This document shows positions 43,572-54,510 of a stretch of 64,000 bases of DNA, piece after piece. The notes below the pieces were generated by a model. That model searched no databases and had not been told where the DNA came from. It worked only from the letters and a program-made list of their open reading frames with translations. The stretch is from positions 310,001 through 374,000 of the forward strand of contig JNWL01000002.1 of NCBI GenBank assembly GCA_000716465.1, given 5' to 3'. Every line of letters starts with the position of its first letter. Position 1 is the first letter of the stretch. The stretch is from Streptomyces bikiniensis (GTDB lineage Bacteria; Actinomycetota; Actinomycetes; Streptomycetales; Streptomycetaceae). A program made the translations under genes and the position numbers.

Positions 43572-45943
43572 CATCCCGCCTCGTCCGCGATCCGGGCGAG
43601 CAGCGCCACCGGCCGCTCCTCGAAGAGCTCCGCCAGCTTCAGCTCCGTCGCCGGGCCGCCGGTGAACTCCCGCACCCCGCCCAGGGCGTCGGCCCAGCGG
43701 CCCTCCGGCAGGACCAGCTCCGTGTCCTGCCAGCCGCCCGCCTCCGCGAGCCGCAGCGGGAGCCGGGTCACGGCCGTCACCACTTCGCCCCCGCGCGCGA
43801 AGGCCAGGCAGTGGGCGGCGGCCGGCCCCTCGGCCGCCAGCGGCACGTACGCCCCGCCCGGCCCGAAGGCCCCCGGGCGCTCGCGCCGCAGCCGCAGCGC
43901 CGCCCGGACCAGGGCCGTCCGGTCGTCGTCCGGACCGGCCGCGAACGGCGCCCGGTTGTCCGGGTCCACGAGCGCCCGGTACTCCCGCTCCGTGTTCTGG
44001 TACAGCTCCGGCACCCCCGGCATCGTCAGCTGCGCGAGCAGCGCGCCCAGCGCGTGCGCCCGGATGTGCGGCTCCAGGGCGAAGGCCGCCTCCGAGGCCG
44101 CCCGGAGCGGGATCCGGCCGGGCCCGGCCGCCGCGAACTCGGCCACCGCCCGCTCGTACTCCTCGTCCGGCTCGGTCCAGCTGGTCCTGAGCCCCGCCTC
44201 CCGCACGGACTTGAGGAGCGCGGGCACCAGCCGGTCCGCGTCCGGGGTGCCGAGGCCGAAGGCCGTCTGCCACGCCGTCCACGCCAGGTGCTGGTCGGGC
44301 GCGGGCACCCCCGCGACCTCCTCCAGGAGCTCCGCCCACACCTCCGGGCACTGGGCCAGGACCGCGATCGCGGCCCGCACGTCCGCGCTCCGCTTGGTGT
44401 CGTGCGTCGACAGGACCGTGCCCGTGGCCGGCCAGTCCCGGGCGATCCGCAGGCAGTACGCGTGGAACTCCTCCACCGGCACCGCCGGGCGCCCCGCGTC
44501 CCCGCCCACCTCGTTGGCCGAGAGCAGCGGCGTGTACCGGTAGAAGGCCGTGTCCTCCACGGACTTGGCCCGCAGCGCCGAGGAGGTCTGCGCGAACCGG
44601 GCCCGGAACGCCCGGTGCTCGGGCCCGTCGCCCCGCAGGCCGAGCGCCAGGTCCCGTACGAGGTCGACCGCCGACGCCTCCTCCTCCACCGCGAACGCGG
44701 CCTTCGCGCCGCGCGCCGCCTCCGGGGTGATCACCTCCTCGCCGCCGGTCCGGTACGTCCGGTAGACCGGGACCCGGACGAGCAGTTCCCGGATCGCGGT
44801 GCGCAGCGCCCAGGGCGCGTGGTCCCGCAGGTCCGGGTCGGCGGCGCAGATCCGCTCCGCGATCCGGGTCAGCGCGGCCGTCTCGGCGGCCAGGTCGTGC
44901 CCGACCACCTCGTACGCGGCGCGCCGCTCGGTCGCCTCCCAGCGGCCGCCCCGGTCGGCGGCCTTGCCGACGTACCCCCGGTACAGCTCGGCGAGCGTGT
45001 CGGCGCCCACGGGATCGGTGAAGACCCCGTCGAGCCGCCGCAGCGCGTCGTACCCCGTGGTGCCCGCCACCGGCCAGGCCCCGGGCAGCTCCTCCGTACC
45101 GGTGAGGATCTTCTCCACCACCGTCCAGCAGCGCCCGCCGGTCGCCTCCGCCAGGTCCTCCAGATAGCCCTGCGGGTCCGCGAGGCCGTCCGGGTGGTCG
45201 ATGCGCAGCCCCTCGACCACCCCGTCCGCGACCAGCTCCAGGATCTTGGCGTGGGTGGCCTCGAAGACCCCGGGCTCCTCCACCCGCACCCCGATGAGGT
45301 CGGAGACGGTGAAGAAGCGCCGGTAGTTGAGCTCGGTGCGGGCGAGCCGCCACCAGGCGAGCCGGTACCACTGGGCGTCCAGCAGCTCGTCCGGCGGCAG
45401 CCCCTCCGTGCCGGGGCGCAGCGGGAACTCCTGCCCGTCCAGGCGCAGCACCCCGCCGGAGACCCGGAACCGGTCCCGCACCTCCGGGAGCCGCGCGGGC
45501 AGCACCGGGAGCAGCAGCCGGCCGTCCCCGGCCCGCCAGTCCACGTCGAACCAGCGGGCGTACGGCGAGTCCGGGCCGTCGCGGAGCACGGCGCGCAGCG
45601 CGTGGTTGTGGACGGGGGAGGCCGCCATGTGGTTGGGCACCAGGTCCACGACCAGGCCGAGCCCGTGCGCCCGGGCGGTCGCGGCCAGGGCCCGCAGCCC
45701 CTCCTCGCCGCCCAGCTCGGCCCGTACGGACCGGTGGTCGGTGACGTCGTAGCCGTGGGTCGAACCGGGCACCGCCTCCAGGACGGGGGAGAGGTGCAGA
45801 TGGGAGACCCCGAGACCGGCCAGGTGCGGCACGGCGCGCTCGGCGGCCGCGAACGGGAAGTCCGGCTGGAGCTGGAGCCGGTAGGTGGCGGTCGGCAGGG
45901 CGGTGAGGCACGAGAGCGGGGGACGGGCCGGAAAGGAGGTCAT
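43571..45943 (-). CDS. treY: malto-oligosyltrehalose synthase
   Basis: GH13 enzyme of 790 residues that isomerises the reducing-end alpha-1,4 bond of maltodextrins to alpha,alpha-1,1, forming maltooligosyl-trehalose for TreZ. The N-terminus PTATYRLQLQPDFPF is diagnostic, followed by HLSPVLEAVPGSTHGYDVTD, DLVPNHMA, the nucleophile in GLRIDHPDGL, the acid in WTVVEKIL, and VEDTAFYRYTPLLSANEVGG and LSTHDTKRSADVR. ATG 45943 gives the normal N-terminus, though no Shine-Dalgarno is visible. treX lies directly upstream on the same strand, separated by a terminator hairpin. Confidence 0.96.
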   Translation of the reverse strand: MTSFPARPPLSCLTALPTATYRLQLQPDFPFAAAERAVPHLAGLGVSHLHLSPVLEAVPGSTHGYDVTDHRSVRAELGGEEGLRALAATARAHGLGLVVDLVPNHMAASPVHNHALRAVLRDGPDSPYARWFDVDWRAGDGRLLLPVLPARLPEVRDRFRVSGGVLRLDGQEFPLRPGTEGLPPDELLDAQWYRLAWWRLARTELNYRRFFTVSDLIGVRVEEPGVFEATHAKILELVADGVVEGLRIDHPDGLADPQGYLEDLAEATGGRCWTVVEKILTGTEELPGAWPVAGTTGYDALRRLDGVFTDPVGADTLAELYRGYVGKAADRGGRWEATERRAAYEVVGHDLAAETAALTRIAERICAADPDLRDHAPWALRTAIRELLVRVPVYRTYRTGGEEVITPEAARGAKAAFAVEEEASAVDLVRDLALGLRGDGPEHRAFRARFAQTSSALRAKSVEDTAFYRYTPLLSANEVGGDAGRPAVPVEEFHAYCLRIARDWPATGTVLSTHDTKRSADVRAAIAVLAQCPEVWAELLEEVAGVPAPDQHLAWTAWQTAFGLGTPDADRLVPALLKSVREAGLRTSWTEPDEEYERAVAEFAAAGPGRIPLRAASEAAFALEPHIRAHALGALLAQLTMPGVPELYQNTEREYRALVDPDNRAPFAAGPDDDRTALVRAALRLRRERPGAFGPGGAYVPLAAEGPAAAHCLAFARGGEVVTAVTRLPLRLAEAGGWQDTELVLPEGRWADALGGVREFTGGPATELKLAELFEERPVALLARIADEAG

Positions 45944-46039
45944 GCGAACGTACGTACCCGGCTGGAGGGCTTCTCTGTCATCGCCTCCGCGTCCATCCGT
46001 GCCCACCGCCCGGGATTCCCCCGAAAGGATGACGCCGAA

Positions 46040-46067
46040 CGGCCCCGCCGGGTGACCGGCGGGGCCG
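46040..46067 (-). terminator. terminator hairpin after treX
   Basis: Perfect 12-bp arms (46040-46051 and 46056-46067) around GTGA, 28 bp beyond the treX stop. Confidence 0.8.
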
Positions 46068-46095
46068 TGGTCCTCACGCGGTGCTCAAACGGTGC

Positions 46096-48219
<2,124 letters not shown>

Positions 48220-48697
48220 GGATACGACTATTCCTCTTCTGTCCGGGTTCTTCTGGATGGTCTTCGGCCAGATCCTGCCCGAAAGAGCGGCCGGCTCCTA
48301 GGACTTCGCCGTGTCCTACCGGGTGACCGCCGACCGGAGGGGGACGGGGGAGGAAATGTGTGCGAAACGACGTACCGCCGCTCGGGGGAACGGGCAACTC
48401 GGGAGACTCCGGACGGACCGCCTCCGGAGTCAACATCGGGTTCCGCCGCGTCGCCCCGCGCGGGGTCCGCCGGCCGGCCCCGGTCCACCGGCGGACCCCG
48501 CCGGCGCCCGGGGGCGCAACCGCTATGAATCAGCTCACTCCACCCGATCTCGCCCCACGGAACGAGCGCTTCCGGCTTGGCAGTTGAGGAAGGAGGCCGA
48601 CGATCCTGCTGCATCGCCTCCCGCTCCCGGAGTACCCTTCCTTGATCGTTGTCGGAGTGGTCGAAACGAGCGTCCAGGAGCAGAAGGCGGTGCGCGG
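48220..48697. other. 478-bp divergent intergenic region with strong hairpin
   Basis: No convincing gene lies between treX (-) and the HEPN gene (+). It should carry both promoters. A perfect 14-bp inverted repeat (48460-48473 and 48488-48501, 14-nt loop) lies about 200 bp upstream of the HEPN start. TTGATCGTTGTCGG near 48642-48655 is a weak -35-like candidate for the HEPN gene. Confidence 0.6.
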
Positions 48698-50020
48698 GTG
48701 AGCTCGGGAGGTCTGGAGCTGCCCCCAGGGGACGCGGGTCGGGACGGAGGTCCGGCCGGCCCCGCCGAGGCGCCGCCCGGGGCGGCCGCGCCCCCGGGGG
48801 CCGGCGCGCCGCCGGGCGCGGGCACGCCCCCGGGCGCCGGTGCGCCGCCCGGCACGGTGGCCGTGACCAGGCCGGTCGAGATAGGGGTCGAGCTCGACTG
48901 GGACGCCGAGGCCTGGAGCGAGGTCCGCACCCGGGCCCAGCGCGCCGGCCGCGCCTACATCTGGCTGAATCTCGTCGAACAGCGCCTGCGGGCCGTCGTC
49001 GCCGCCGTCCTGCGGCCCGTCTACGAACCGGTCCACGGCGAGGAGTGGGTGGTCGCCGCCGCCGGACCGGCCGGCCAGGAGTGGGTGCAGCGCGCGGTCG
49101 CCGTGCGCGAGGTCTCGCGGCGCAAGGGCTACCTCCTCGACCCGGCCGACGACAACGTGCTGAGCTTCCTCACCCTCCCGCAGCTCCGCGAGCTGATGGT
49201 GCAGCACTGGCCCTGCTTCGAGCCCTACTTCGACGACCGGCGCGAGGTCGAGCTCGCCCTGGACGAGCTGGAGGTCACGCGCAACGTGGTCTCCCGCAAC
49301 CGGGCCCTCTCGCTGACCGTCCTCGCCCAGTCCGAGCGCGCCTCCGCCCGCATCCTGGAGATCCTCGGCAGCGGGGCCGGGGTCCCGTCCGCCGACCGGC
49401 TGCCCGTGGACGCCGTCGAGGACCTCGTCGGCGACCGGTACGCGGACGTGGTGCAGGTCCACCCCGACCGGGTCCGGCTCCAGCGGCAGCTGCCCGCCGA
49501 GGACCTCTTCGGCGGGGCCCGCCGCCTCGACGCCACCGGCATAGGCCTGAACCTGCTCGTGCAGAACTTCTCCGGGCGCCGCATGGTGCGCCTCGCCGAG
49601 TCCGGCTGCCGGACCCGGCTCCTCTTCCTCAACCCCGCGAGCAGCGCGGTCAAGCGCCGCGAGCGGGAGCTCGGCCTGAAGAAGGGCGAACTGAGCCGCT
49701 CGGTCGAGATGAACATCCTGCACATGCGCCGGGTCCGCTCCAAGCTCCGCGACCCCGGCGCCTTCCAGATCCACGTCTTCGACGAGACCCCCCGCTTCAC
49801 CGCCTACCTGGTGGACGGCGACGGCCCCGACGGGGTCGGCGTCGTCCAGTCCTACCTGCGCCGCGCCCGGGGCATGGAGGCCCCCGTCCTCGTGCTGCGC
49901 GGCGGCGGCCGGAACGTGGTCCGCCACGACCGGCACGCCCGCGACGGGGACCACGGGCTGTTCGAGACGTACCGGGAGGAGTTCGAGTCGGTCTGGCTCG
50001 ACTCCCGGCCCGTCTCCTGA
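48698..50020 (+). CDS. SAV2148-family HEPN domain protein
   Basis: Protein of 440 residues conserved across Streptomyces and usually named SAV2148-family HEPN protein. GTG 48698 has AAGGCGG upstream. Residues 1-58 are a Pro/Gly/Ala head with repeated PPGAG units. The core starts at about 65 (LDWDAEAWSEVRTRAQRAGR) with long helices through LMVQHWPCFEPYFDDRREVE, the HEPN-like part. The C-terminal half (LLVQNFSGRRMVRLAESGCR, RLLFLNPASSAVKRRERELG) is alpha/beta. HEPN proteins are often RNases or RNA-binding; a clear RxxxxH catalytic motif is not obvious to me, so activity is unknown. Confidence 0.9.
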   Translation: MSSGGLELPPGDAGRDGGPAGPAEAPPGAAAPPGAGAPPGAGTPPGAGAPPGTVAVTRPVEIGVELDWDAEAWSEVRTRAQRAGRAYIWLNLVEQRLRAVVAAVLRPVYEPVHGEEWVVAAAGPAGQEWVQRAVAVREVSRRKGYLLDPADDNVLSFLTLPQLRELMVQHWPCFEPYFDDRREVELALDELEVTRNVVSRNRALSLTVLAQSERASARILEILGSGAGVPSADRLPVDAVEDLVGDRYADVVQVHPDRVRLQRQLPAEDLFGGARRLDATGIGLNLLVQNFSGRRMVRLAESGCRTRLLFLNPASSAVKRRERELGLKKGELSRSVEMNILHMRRVRSKLRDPGAFQIHVFDETPRFTAYLVDGDGPDGVGVVQSYLRRARGMEAPVLVLRGGGRNVVRHDRHARDGDHGLFETYREEFESVWLDSRPVS

Positions 50021-50114
50021 CCTCCCCGGGCGGAGAAGGGGGACCCGGGGCGGTTGTCAGTGCGGCGTGCGAGGGTGGTCAGTACCACGGGGGAGATCAC
50101 GTAAGGAGGACCCG

Positions 50115-50840
50115 ATGGCTTGGCACGGCGAGACGCTGGTCGGCTTCGACCTGGAGACGACCGGCACCGACCCGATGGAGGCCCGCATCGTGACGGCCTC
50201 GGTCGTGGAGGTGGACGGCGGGGGGACCGTCGCCCGGCGGCGGGACTGGCTCGCCGACCCGGGGGTCGGCATCCCCGACCAGGCCGCCGCGATCCACGGC
50301 ATCACCACCGAGCGCGCGGCGGCCGAGGGCCGGCCGGTGCGCGAGGTGGCCGACGAGATCGCGAAGGCCCTCACGGAGTACTGGGAGGACGGCGTCCCGG
50401 TCGTCGCGTACAACGCCTCGTTCGACCTCACCCTCCTCGCCGCCGAGCTGCGCCGCCACGGGCTGCCCTCGATGGAGGAGCGGCTGGGCGGGACCGGGAT
50501 CGGCCCGGTGGTCGACCCCTACACCATCGACCGCGCCGTCGACCGCTACCGGCGCGGCAAGCGGACCCTGGAGGCGGTCTGCGGCGAGTACGGCGTCGTC
50601 CTCGAATCCGCCCACGAGGCCGCGGCCGACGCGCTCGCCGCCGTCCGGGTCGCCGTCGCGATAGCCGAGCGGCACCGGCGGGTGGCCGACCTCGACCCGG
50701 CCGAGCTGCACGCGCGCCAGATCGACTGGTACCGCGCCTGGGCCGAGGACTTCCAGGCCTTCCTGCGCCGCAAGGGCGACGCGGAGGCGGTGGTCGACGC
50801 GGCGTGGCCCCTGCGCGACGCGGTGGTGCCGGCGCGCTAG
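50115..50840 (+). CDS. DEDDh 3'-5' exonuclease (DnaQ/epsilon-like)
   Basis: Exonuclease of 241 residues with the ExoI motif GFDLETTGTDP (Asp and Glu metal ligands), ExoII VAYNASFDLTLL and ExoIII HEAAADALAAVRV with the catalytic His. It probably trims 3' ends in DNA repair or proofreading as a stand-alone protein; RNA substrates are possible. ATG 50115 follows an excellent AAGGAGGA site, so upstream in-frame starts are rejected. It ends on a CTAG shared with the convergent hydrolase gene. Confidence 0.94.
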   Translation: MAWHGETLVGFDLETTGTDPMEARIVTASVVEVDGGGTVARRRDWLADPGVGIPDQAAAIHGITTERAAAEGRPVREVADEIAKALTEYWEDGVPVVAYNASFDLTLLAAELRRHGLPSMEERLGGTGIGPVVDPYTIDRAVDRYRRGKRTLEAVCGEYGVVLESAHEAAADALAAVRVAVAIAERHRRVADLDPAELHARQIDWYRAWAEDFQAFLRRKGDAEAVVDAAWPLRDAVVPAR

Positions 50841-51664
50841 TTCTCCTTGAGGAAGGAGAGCAGCAGCTCGTTCACCTTCTCCGGGCGGTCGAGCTGGAGC
50901 CAGTGGCCCGCGTCCTCGACCCGCTCGTAGCGCCAGTCCCCGGCGACGTGCTCGCCCGTGCGGGACATCGAGCGCTCGGTGAGGAAGCGGTCGCCCGTCG
51001 ACCAGACGCCCAGCACCGGAACGGCCTCCGGAAGCGGCGGCGCCGACCTGTCCGCGCCGAACAGGACCTCCGGCGGCAGCCCCGCCCGGTAGATGTTCAG
51101 CGCGGCCGTCAGGGCGCCCGGCGCCCGCAGCGGCTCGATCACGGACTCCGCGTCCGGGTGCTCGGCCAGCATCTCGCGCAACCGGGCGAAGTCGTTCCGC
51201 GCGAGCCAGTCCTCGGCCACCCCGGCGAGCTGGAACAGCAGCATGTACCAGGAGCGCTGCCGCTGCTCCCAGCCCGCCTCCAGGTTCGCCGTCAGGTGCC
51301 CCACCGACAGCAGGCTCAGGCTCCGCACCCGGTCCGTCACCGCGTGGGCGAGGCCCTGGGCGACGCCCGAGCCCCAGTCGTGGCCGACCAGGTGGAAGCG
51401 GTCCACGTCGAGCCGGGCGAGGAGTTCGAGCAGGTCGCCGACGTGCTTCGCCGGGTGGTACGCCTCCGGGCCGCCCTCCGGCCGGTCCGACGCGCCGAAG
51501 CCCCGCAGGGTGGGGGCCACGCACCGGAAACCCGCCGAGGTCAGGGCCGGGACCTGATGGCGCCACAGGTGGTGGCTGTCGGGAAATCCGTGCACGAGGA
51601 GGACGGCCGGCCCCTCACCGCTCACCTCGACGTCCAGCGTGACCTCCGGCAGCTCCACCCGCAT
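50837..51664 (-). CDS. alpha/beta hydrolase, epoxide hydrolase-like
   Basis: Hydrolase of 275 residues. The oxyanion-hole motif is HGFPDSHHLW, the nucleophile elbow VGHDWGSG has Asp instead of Ser as in epoxide hydrolases and haloalkane dehalogenases, and the final His lies in DAGHWLQLDRPE. PTLRGFGASDRP is also typical. The cap region is rich in Trp and Leu. Substrate unknown. Its TAG stop shares CTAG (50837-50840) with the convergent exonuclease gene. Confidence 0.9.
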   Translation of the reverse strand: MRVELPEVTLDVEVSGEGPAVLLVHGFPDSHHLWRHQVPALTSAGFRCVAPTLRGFGASDRPEGGPEAYHPAKHVGDLLELLARLDVDRFHLVGHDWGSGVAQGLAHAVTDRVRSLSLLSVGHLTANLEAGWEQRQRSWYMLLFQLAGVAEDWLARNDFARLREMLAEHPDAESVIEPLRAPGALTAALNIYRAGLPPEVLFGADRSAPPLPEAVPVLGVWSTGDRFLTERSMSRTGEHVAGDWRYERVEDAGHWLQLDRPEKVNELLLSFLKEN

Positions 51665-51790
51665 CGCGACTCTCCGTTCCCGGCACCCGGTTCGACGGGG
51701 CCATGATGGCAGAACGGACGGGGCGTCAGGACGGGCGGGCCGTCAGGGCGGGCGGGGCCGTCGGGGCCGGGCGCTGGAACGGTCCCGGCG

Positions 51791-52648
51791 TCAGAACGGG
51801 TACCAGCGCACCTCGGGGTCGCCGTCCCGCAGCGAGGCCACCCGCCGCCCGAACTCGGCCAGGGCCTTCGGGTTCGACGGCGCGTGCTGCGCCACCCACG
51901 CGCAGCTCGCGGTCTCCCGCGCCCCGCGCAGCACCGCGCACCCCTCCCACTCCCGCACGTCCCAGCCGTACGCCTCCGTGAAGGCGTCGTACGCGGCCGG
52001 GTCGAGGCCGTACCGGTCCCGGGAGAGGGCCAGGACGACGAGGTCGTGCTCGCGCAGGTCCGAGGAGAAGGTCTCCAGGTCGACCAGGACCGGACCGTCC
52101 GGACCGACGTGGACGTTCCGGGGCAGCGCGTCCCCGTGGATCGGACCCGGCGCCAGGCGCGGGGTCAGGGCGGCGGCAGCCGGGGCGAAGGAGTCGCGCC
52201 GCTCGCGCAGGAAGGCCGCGTCCGCCGGGTCGATCGCGTCCCCCGCGAGCCGCAGCCACCGCTCGACCCCGCCCAGCAGCTCGCGGCGGGGGAGCGCGAA
52301 GCCCTCCGGCTCCGGCAGGGCGTGGACCCGCCGGAGGAGCGGGGCGAGGTCCCGGGGCTCGGACGGCCGGACCGCCGCGGGCAGCCGGTGCCAGAGGGTG
52401 ACCGGGTGGCCCGCCACCAGCCGGGGCTCCTCCTCCGCCGCCCGCACGGCCGGGACGCCGGCCTCCGCGAGCCAGGCGGCGAGCGCCAGCTCGCGCTCCG
52501 CCCGGCCGAGCAGCTCGGCGTCCCGGCCGACCTTGACCACCAGATCGCCCACGGCGAAGACCGCGTTCTCCCCGAGTGCGAGGAGCTCGGCCTCCCCGGT
52601 CGGCAGCCCCGCCCCGTCCAGGACCTCCCGGGCCCGCGCCTCGTCCAT
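51791..52648 (-). CDS. aminoglycoside phosphotransferase (APH)-fold kinase
   Basis: APH-family protein of 285 residues. The nucleotide-binding lobe includes AVGDLVVKVGRDAE (conserved Lys). The Brenner-type catalytic loop is IHGDALPRNVHV and the metal-binding motif VLVDLETFS. APH-fold proteins phosphorylate aminoglycosides, macrolides, choline, homoserine or other small molecules; no feature fixes the substrate, so drug resistance should not be assumed. ATG 52648 follows GGGAGAGG; upstream in-frame sequence is rejected. Confidence 0.88.
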   Translation of the reverse strand: MDEARAREVLDGAGLPTGEAELLALGENAVFAVGDLVVKVGRDAELLGRAERELALAAWLAEAGVPAVRAAEEEPRLVAGHPVTLWHRLPAAVRPSEPRDLAPLLRRVHALPEPEGFALPRRELLGGVERWLRLAGDAIDPADAAFLRERRDSFAPAAAALTPRLAPGPIHGDALPRNVHVGPDGPVLVDLETFSSDLREHDLVVLALSRDRYGLDPAAYDAFTEAYGWDVREWEGCAVLRGARETASCAWVAQHAPSNPKALAEFGRRVASLRDGDPEVRWYPF

Positions 52649-52838
52649 CGACCTCTCCCTCACCTGTGCGTTCGCGTCGAAGTCTCGCACCCGCCCCGCG
52701 CGTCCGCCCGGGCGCCCGCCCGCTATCGACGCGAATGGGCGGTTCGCGGGCGGCCCGCCCTTACGAAACCTTGTTGAAAAAGTCACAGTAGGGTGAAGGC
52801 CCTTCTCCCGCTCCCCTCCATCGGCCAGTGTTCGAACC

Positions 52839-52873
52839 GGCCACCGTGCCGCCCCCCACGAGGCGCGGTGGCC
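52839..52873 (+). terminator. hairpin in AT-containing gap, possible end of a small RNA
   Basis: GGCCACCG (52839-52846) pairs exactly with CGGTGGCC (52866-52873) and is followed by TCTTTGTG. About 60 bp upstream is an unusually AT-rich stretch (TTGTTGAAAAAGTCACAGTA, about 52770-52789) followed by TAGGGT. No plus-strand gene ends here, so this hairpin may close a short noncoding transcript of roughly 80-100 nt, or be a 5' leader of the DUF1697 gene. Confidence 0.4.
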
Positions 52874-52925
52874 TCTTTGTGCCCGGCGGTGTCCGGACCG
52901 CGCCCGGGCCCGTAGGTTGGGGGGC

Positions 52926-53477
52926 ATGATCCAGACGTACGCGGCGCTGCTCCGGGGCATCAACGTGAGCGGGCACCGGAAGGTCCCCATGGCGGAGCTC
53001 CGCGCCCTCCTCGAAGGCCTCGGCCACCGGGACGTCCGCACCCACCTCCAGAGCGGGAACGCCGTCTTCGCCACGGACACGGGCGCCTCGGAGGACGAAC
53101 TCACGGCCGCGCTCGAAGCCGCGGTCGAGGACCGGTTCGGGTTCCGCGTGGACTGCCTCGTCCGGGACGGCGCCTACCTCGCCGCCGTCGCCGACGCCTG
53201 CCCGTTCCCCACCGCCGGGATCGAGGGCAAGCAGCTCCACGCCTTCTACTTCTCGGGTCCTCCCGACGCGGAACGCTTCGCCGCGATCGACCAGGAGGCC
53301 TACCACCCGGAGGCCTTCGCCCTCGGTGACCGGGTCCTCTACCTGTACGTCCCCGACGGCCTCGGCAGGTCCCGGCTTGGGGACGTCGTCTCCCGGCCCT
53401 CCCTCTCCAAGGGGCTGGTGGTCACCGCCCGCAACTGGAACACGGTCCTCAAACTGGTGGAGATGACCCGGGGGTGA
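52926..53477 (+). CDS. DUF1697 protein
   Basis: Protein of 183 residues that matches DUF1697 from end to end: TYAALLRGINVSGHRKVPMA, RTHLQSGNAVF, DCLVRDGAYLAAV, and the ending RPSLSKGLVVTARNWNTVLK. The family is widespread in soil bacteria, probably cytoplasmic with an alpha-beta fold, and has no established function. ATG 52926 has GGTTGGGGGG upstream. It stands alone, convergent with the VOC-helical gene. Confidence 0.93.
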   Translation: MIQTYAALLRGINVSGHRKVPMAELRALLEGLGHRDVRTHLQSGNAVFATDTGASEDELTAALEAAVEDRFGFRVDCLVRDGAYLAAVADACPFPTAGIEGKQLHAFYFSGPPDAERFAAIDQEAYHPEAFALGDRVLYLYVPDGLGRSRLGDVVSRPSLSKGLVVTARNWNTVLKLVEMTRG

Positions 53478-53654
53478 CGGGGAAGCGGCCCACTCCGGAG
53501 GCCCGCCAACGGACCACGGAGGAGGGTCGACCGCCGCCCGGATGCGGCGCCGTGACCGCCACCGGTCAGGAGCACGCCGGTACCGACGGCACCGCCGCCC
53601 CGTGCCGCACCGCCGTCGACTTCCCCTCCGGCCCCGCCTGCCCCTCCGCCCGGA

Positions 53655-54434
53655 TCACCTCCCGCCGGATCCTTGAGGACGAGCGCCACCGGGGCCTCGG
53701 CTTCTCCTGGTGTCGCCAGTGCTCCTCCGGCCCCGGCCCTGCAGTTGCCCGAGGAGTTCGAGGTCGTCGTGCGCGGAGGACCGTTCCTCCGCGGTGAGGT
53801 GGACCGCGGCGGCCTCGGCGAGCGCGGACGCCGCCATCTCCTCGTCGCCGAGACGGGTGGCGACGTCGGCGCGCAGCACGAGCAGGCGGAGCAGCTGCAC
53901 GGGCGTGGGCCGCTCGTCCCGCAGGCGCAGCGCCCGGTCGACGATCTTCGCGGCGCCCGTCAGGTCCTCCTTGGAGTCGGCGAGGAGGGAGGCGTGGTGC
54001 AGGGCCCGGGCGAAGGTCTCCTCGGGGGCGGGGCGGTGGTGCTGGTCGTCGCTCGTCCGCTGTCCGACGCGGATGCAGTTGCCGCCCGGATCGGTCATGA
54101 GGAACTGCCGCACGCCGTGCGACGTGTCCTTCGGCGGCCCGATCCGCGGCAGCCCGCGGTTCGGCACGCGTCCGTACGCCGCCTTCAGCCGGGCCCGGAA
54201 GGCCTCGTACAGCCCGTCGACGTCATCGGTCCGGACGACGCACGTGCTGAACGACTCGGCCGGCTCGTAGTGCTTCATCCCGAAGAAGTGGAGCTCCATG
54301 CCGCCGCGCCGGACGACCGCGTACGGGTTGGGACTCCTCTGCTGGAAGGTCACCTCGAAACCGAGGACCGCATAGAAGTCGAGGACGGGTTGCAGGGTCC
54401 GGCACGGCAGGATCGGAATCGTCGTCTCGTTCAC
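53655..54434 (-). CDS. VOC-domain protein with helical C-terminal extension
   Basis: Protein of 259 residues starting at GTG 54434. Residues 1-125 are a bleomycin-resistance-like VOC domain (TIPILPCRTLQPVLDFYAVL, ELHFFGMKHYEPAESFSTCV, FLMTDPGGNCIRVG). The remainder is alpha-helical, with TPR-like helices (TPVQLLRLLVLRADVATRLG, EEMAASALAEAAAVH) and a basic disordered end. The extension may form a binding or dimerisation surface. Similar proteins bind bleomycin-type drugs, but the ligand is unknown. Confidence 0.85.
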   Translation of the reverse strand: MNETTIPILPCRTLQPVLDFYAVLGFEVTFQQRSPNPYAVVRRGGMELHFFGMKHYEPAESFSTCVVRTDDVDGLYEAFRARLKAAYGRVPNRGLPRIGPPKDTSHGVRQFLMTDPGGNCIRVGQRTSDDQHHRPAPEETFARALHHASLLADSKEDLTGAAKIVDRALRLRDERPTPVQLLRLLVLRADVATRLGDEEMAASALAEAAAVHLTAEERSSAHDDLELLGQLQGRGRRSTGDTRRSRGPGGARPQGSGGR

Positions 54435-54510
54435 GCCGGCCACTCTAGTCAAATTTGAACAGAAGGGTGAGGGGTGCGCCGGAGACGCGCTCGCGGCGAC
54501 CGGGCGCCCC

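Noticed and set aside
42960..45911. Long frame shifted within treY
   Set aside because: treY has complete family motifs in the other frame; this one gives only Arg/Gly-rich sequence.
51791..52648. Aminoglycoside resistance gene
   Set aside because: Only the APH fold is shown; many such proteins phosphorylate other substrates and there is no resistance context.
52825..52850. tRNA-like T-arm (GTTCGAAC)
   Set aside because: The flanks do not form a 5-bp T-stem and no acceptor, D or anticodon arms can be built around it.
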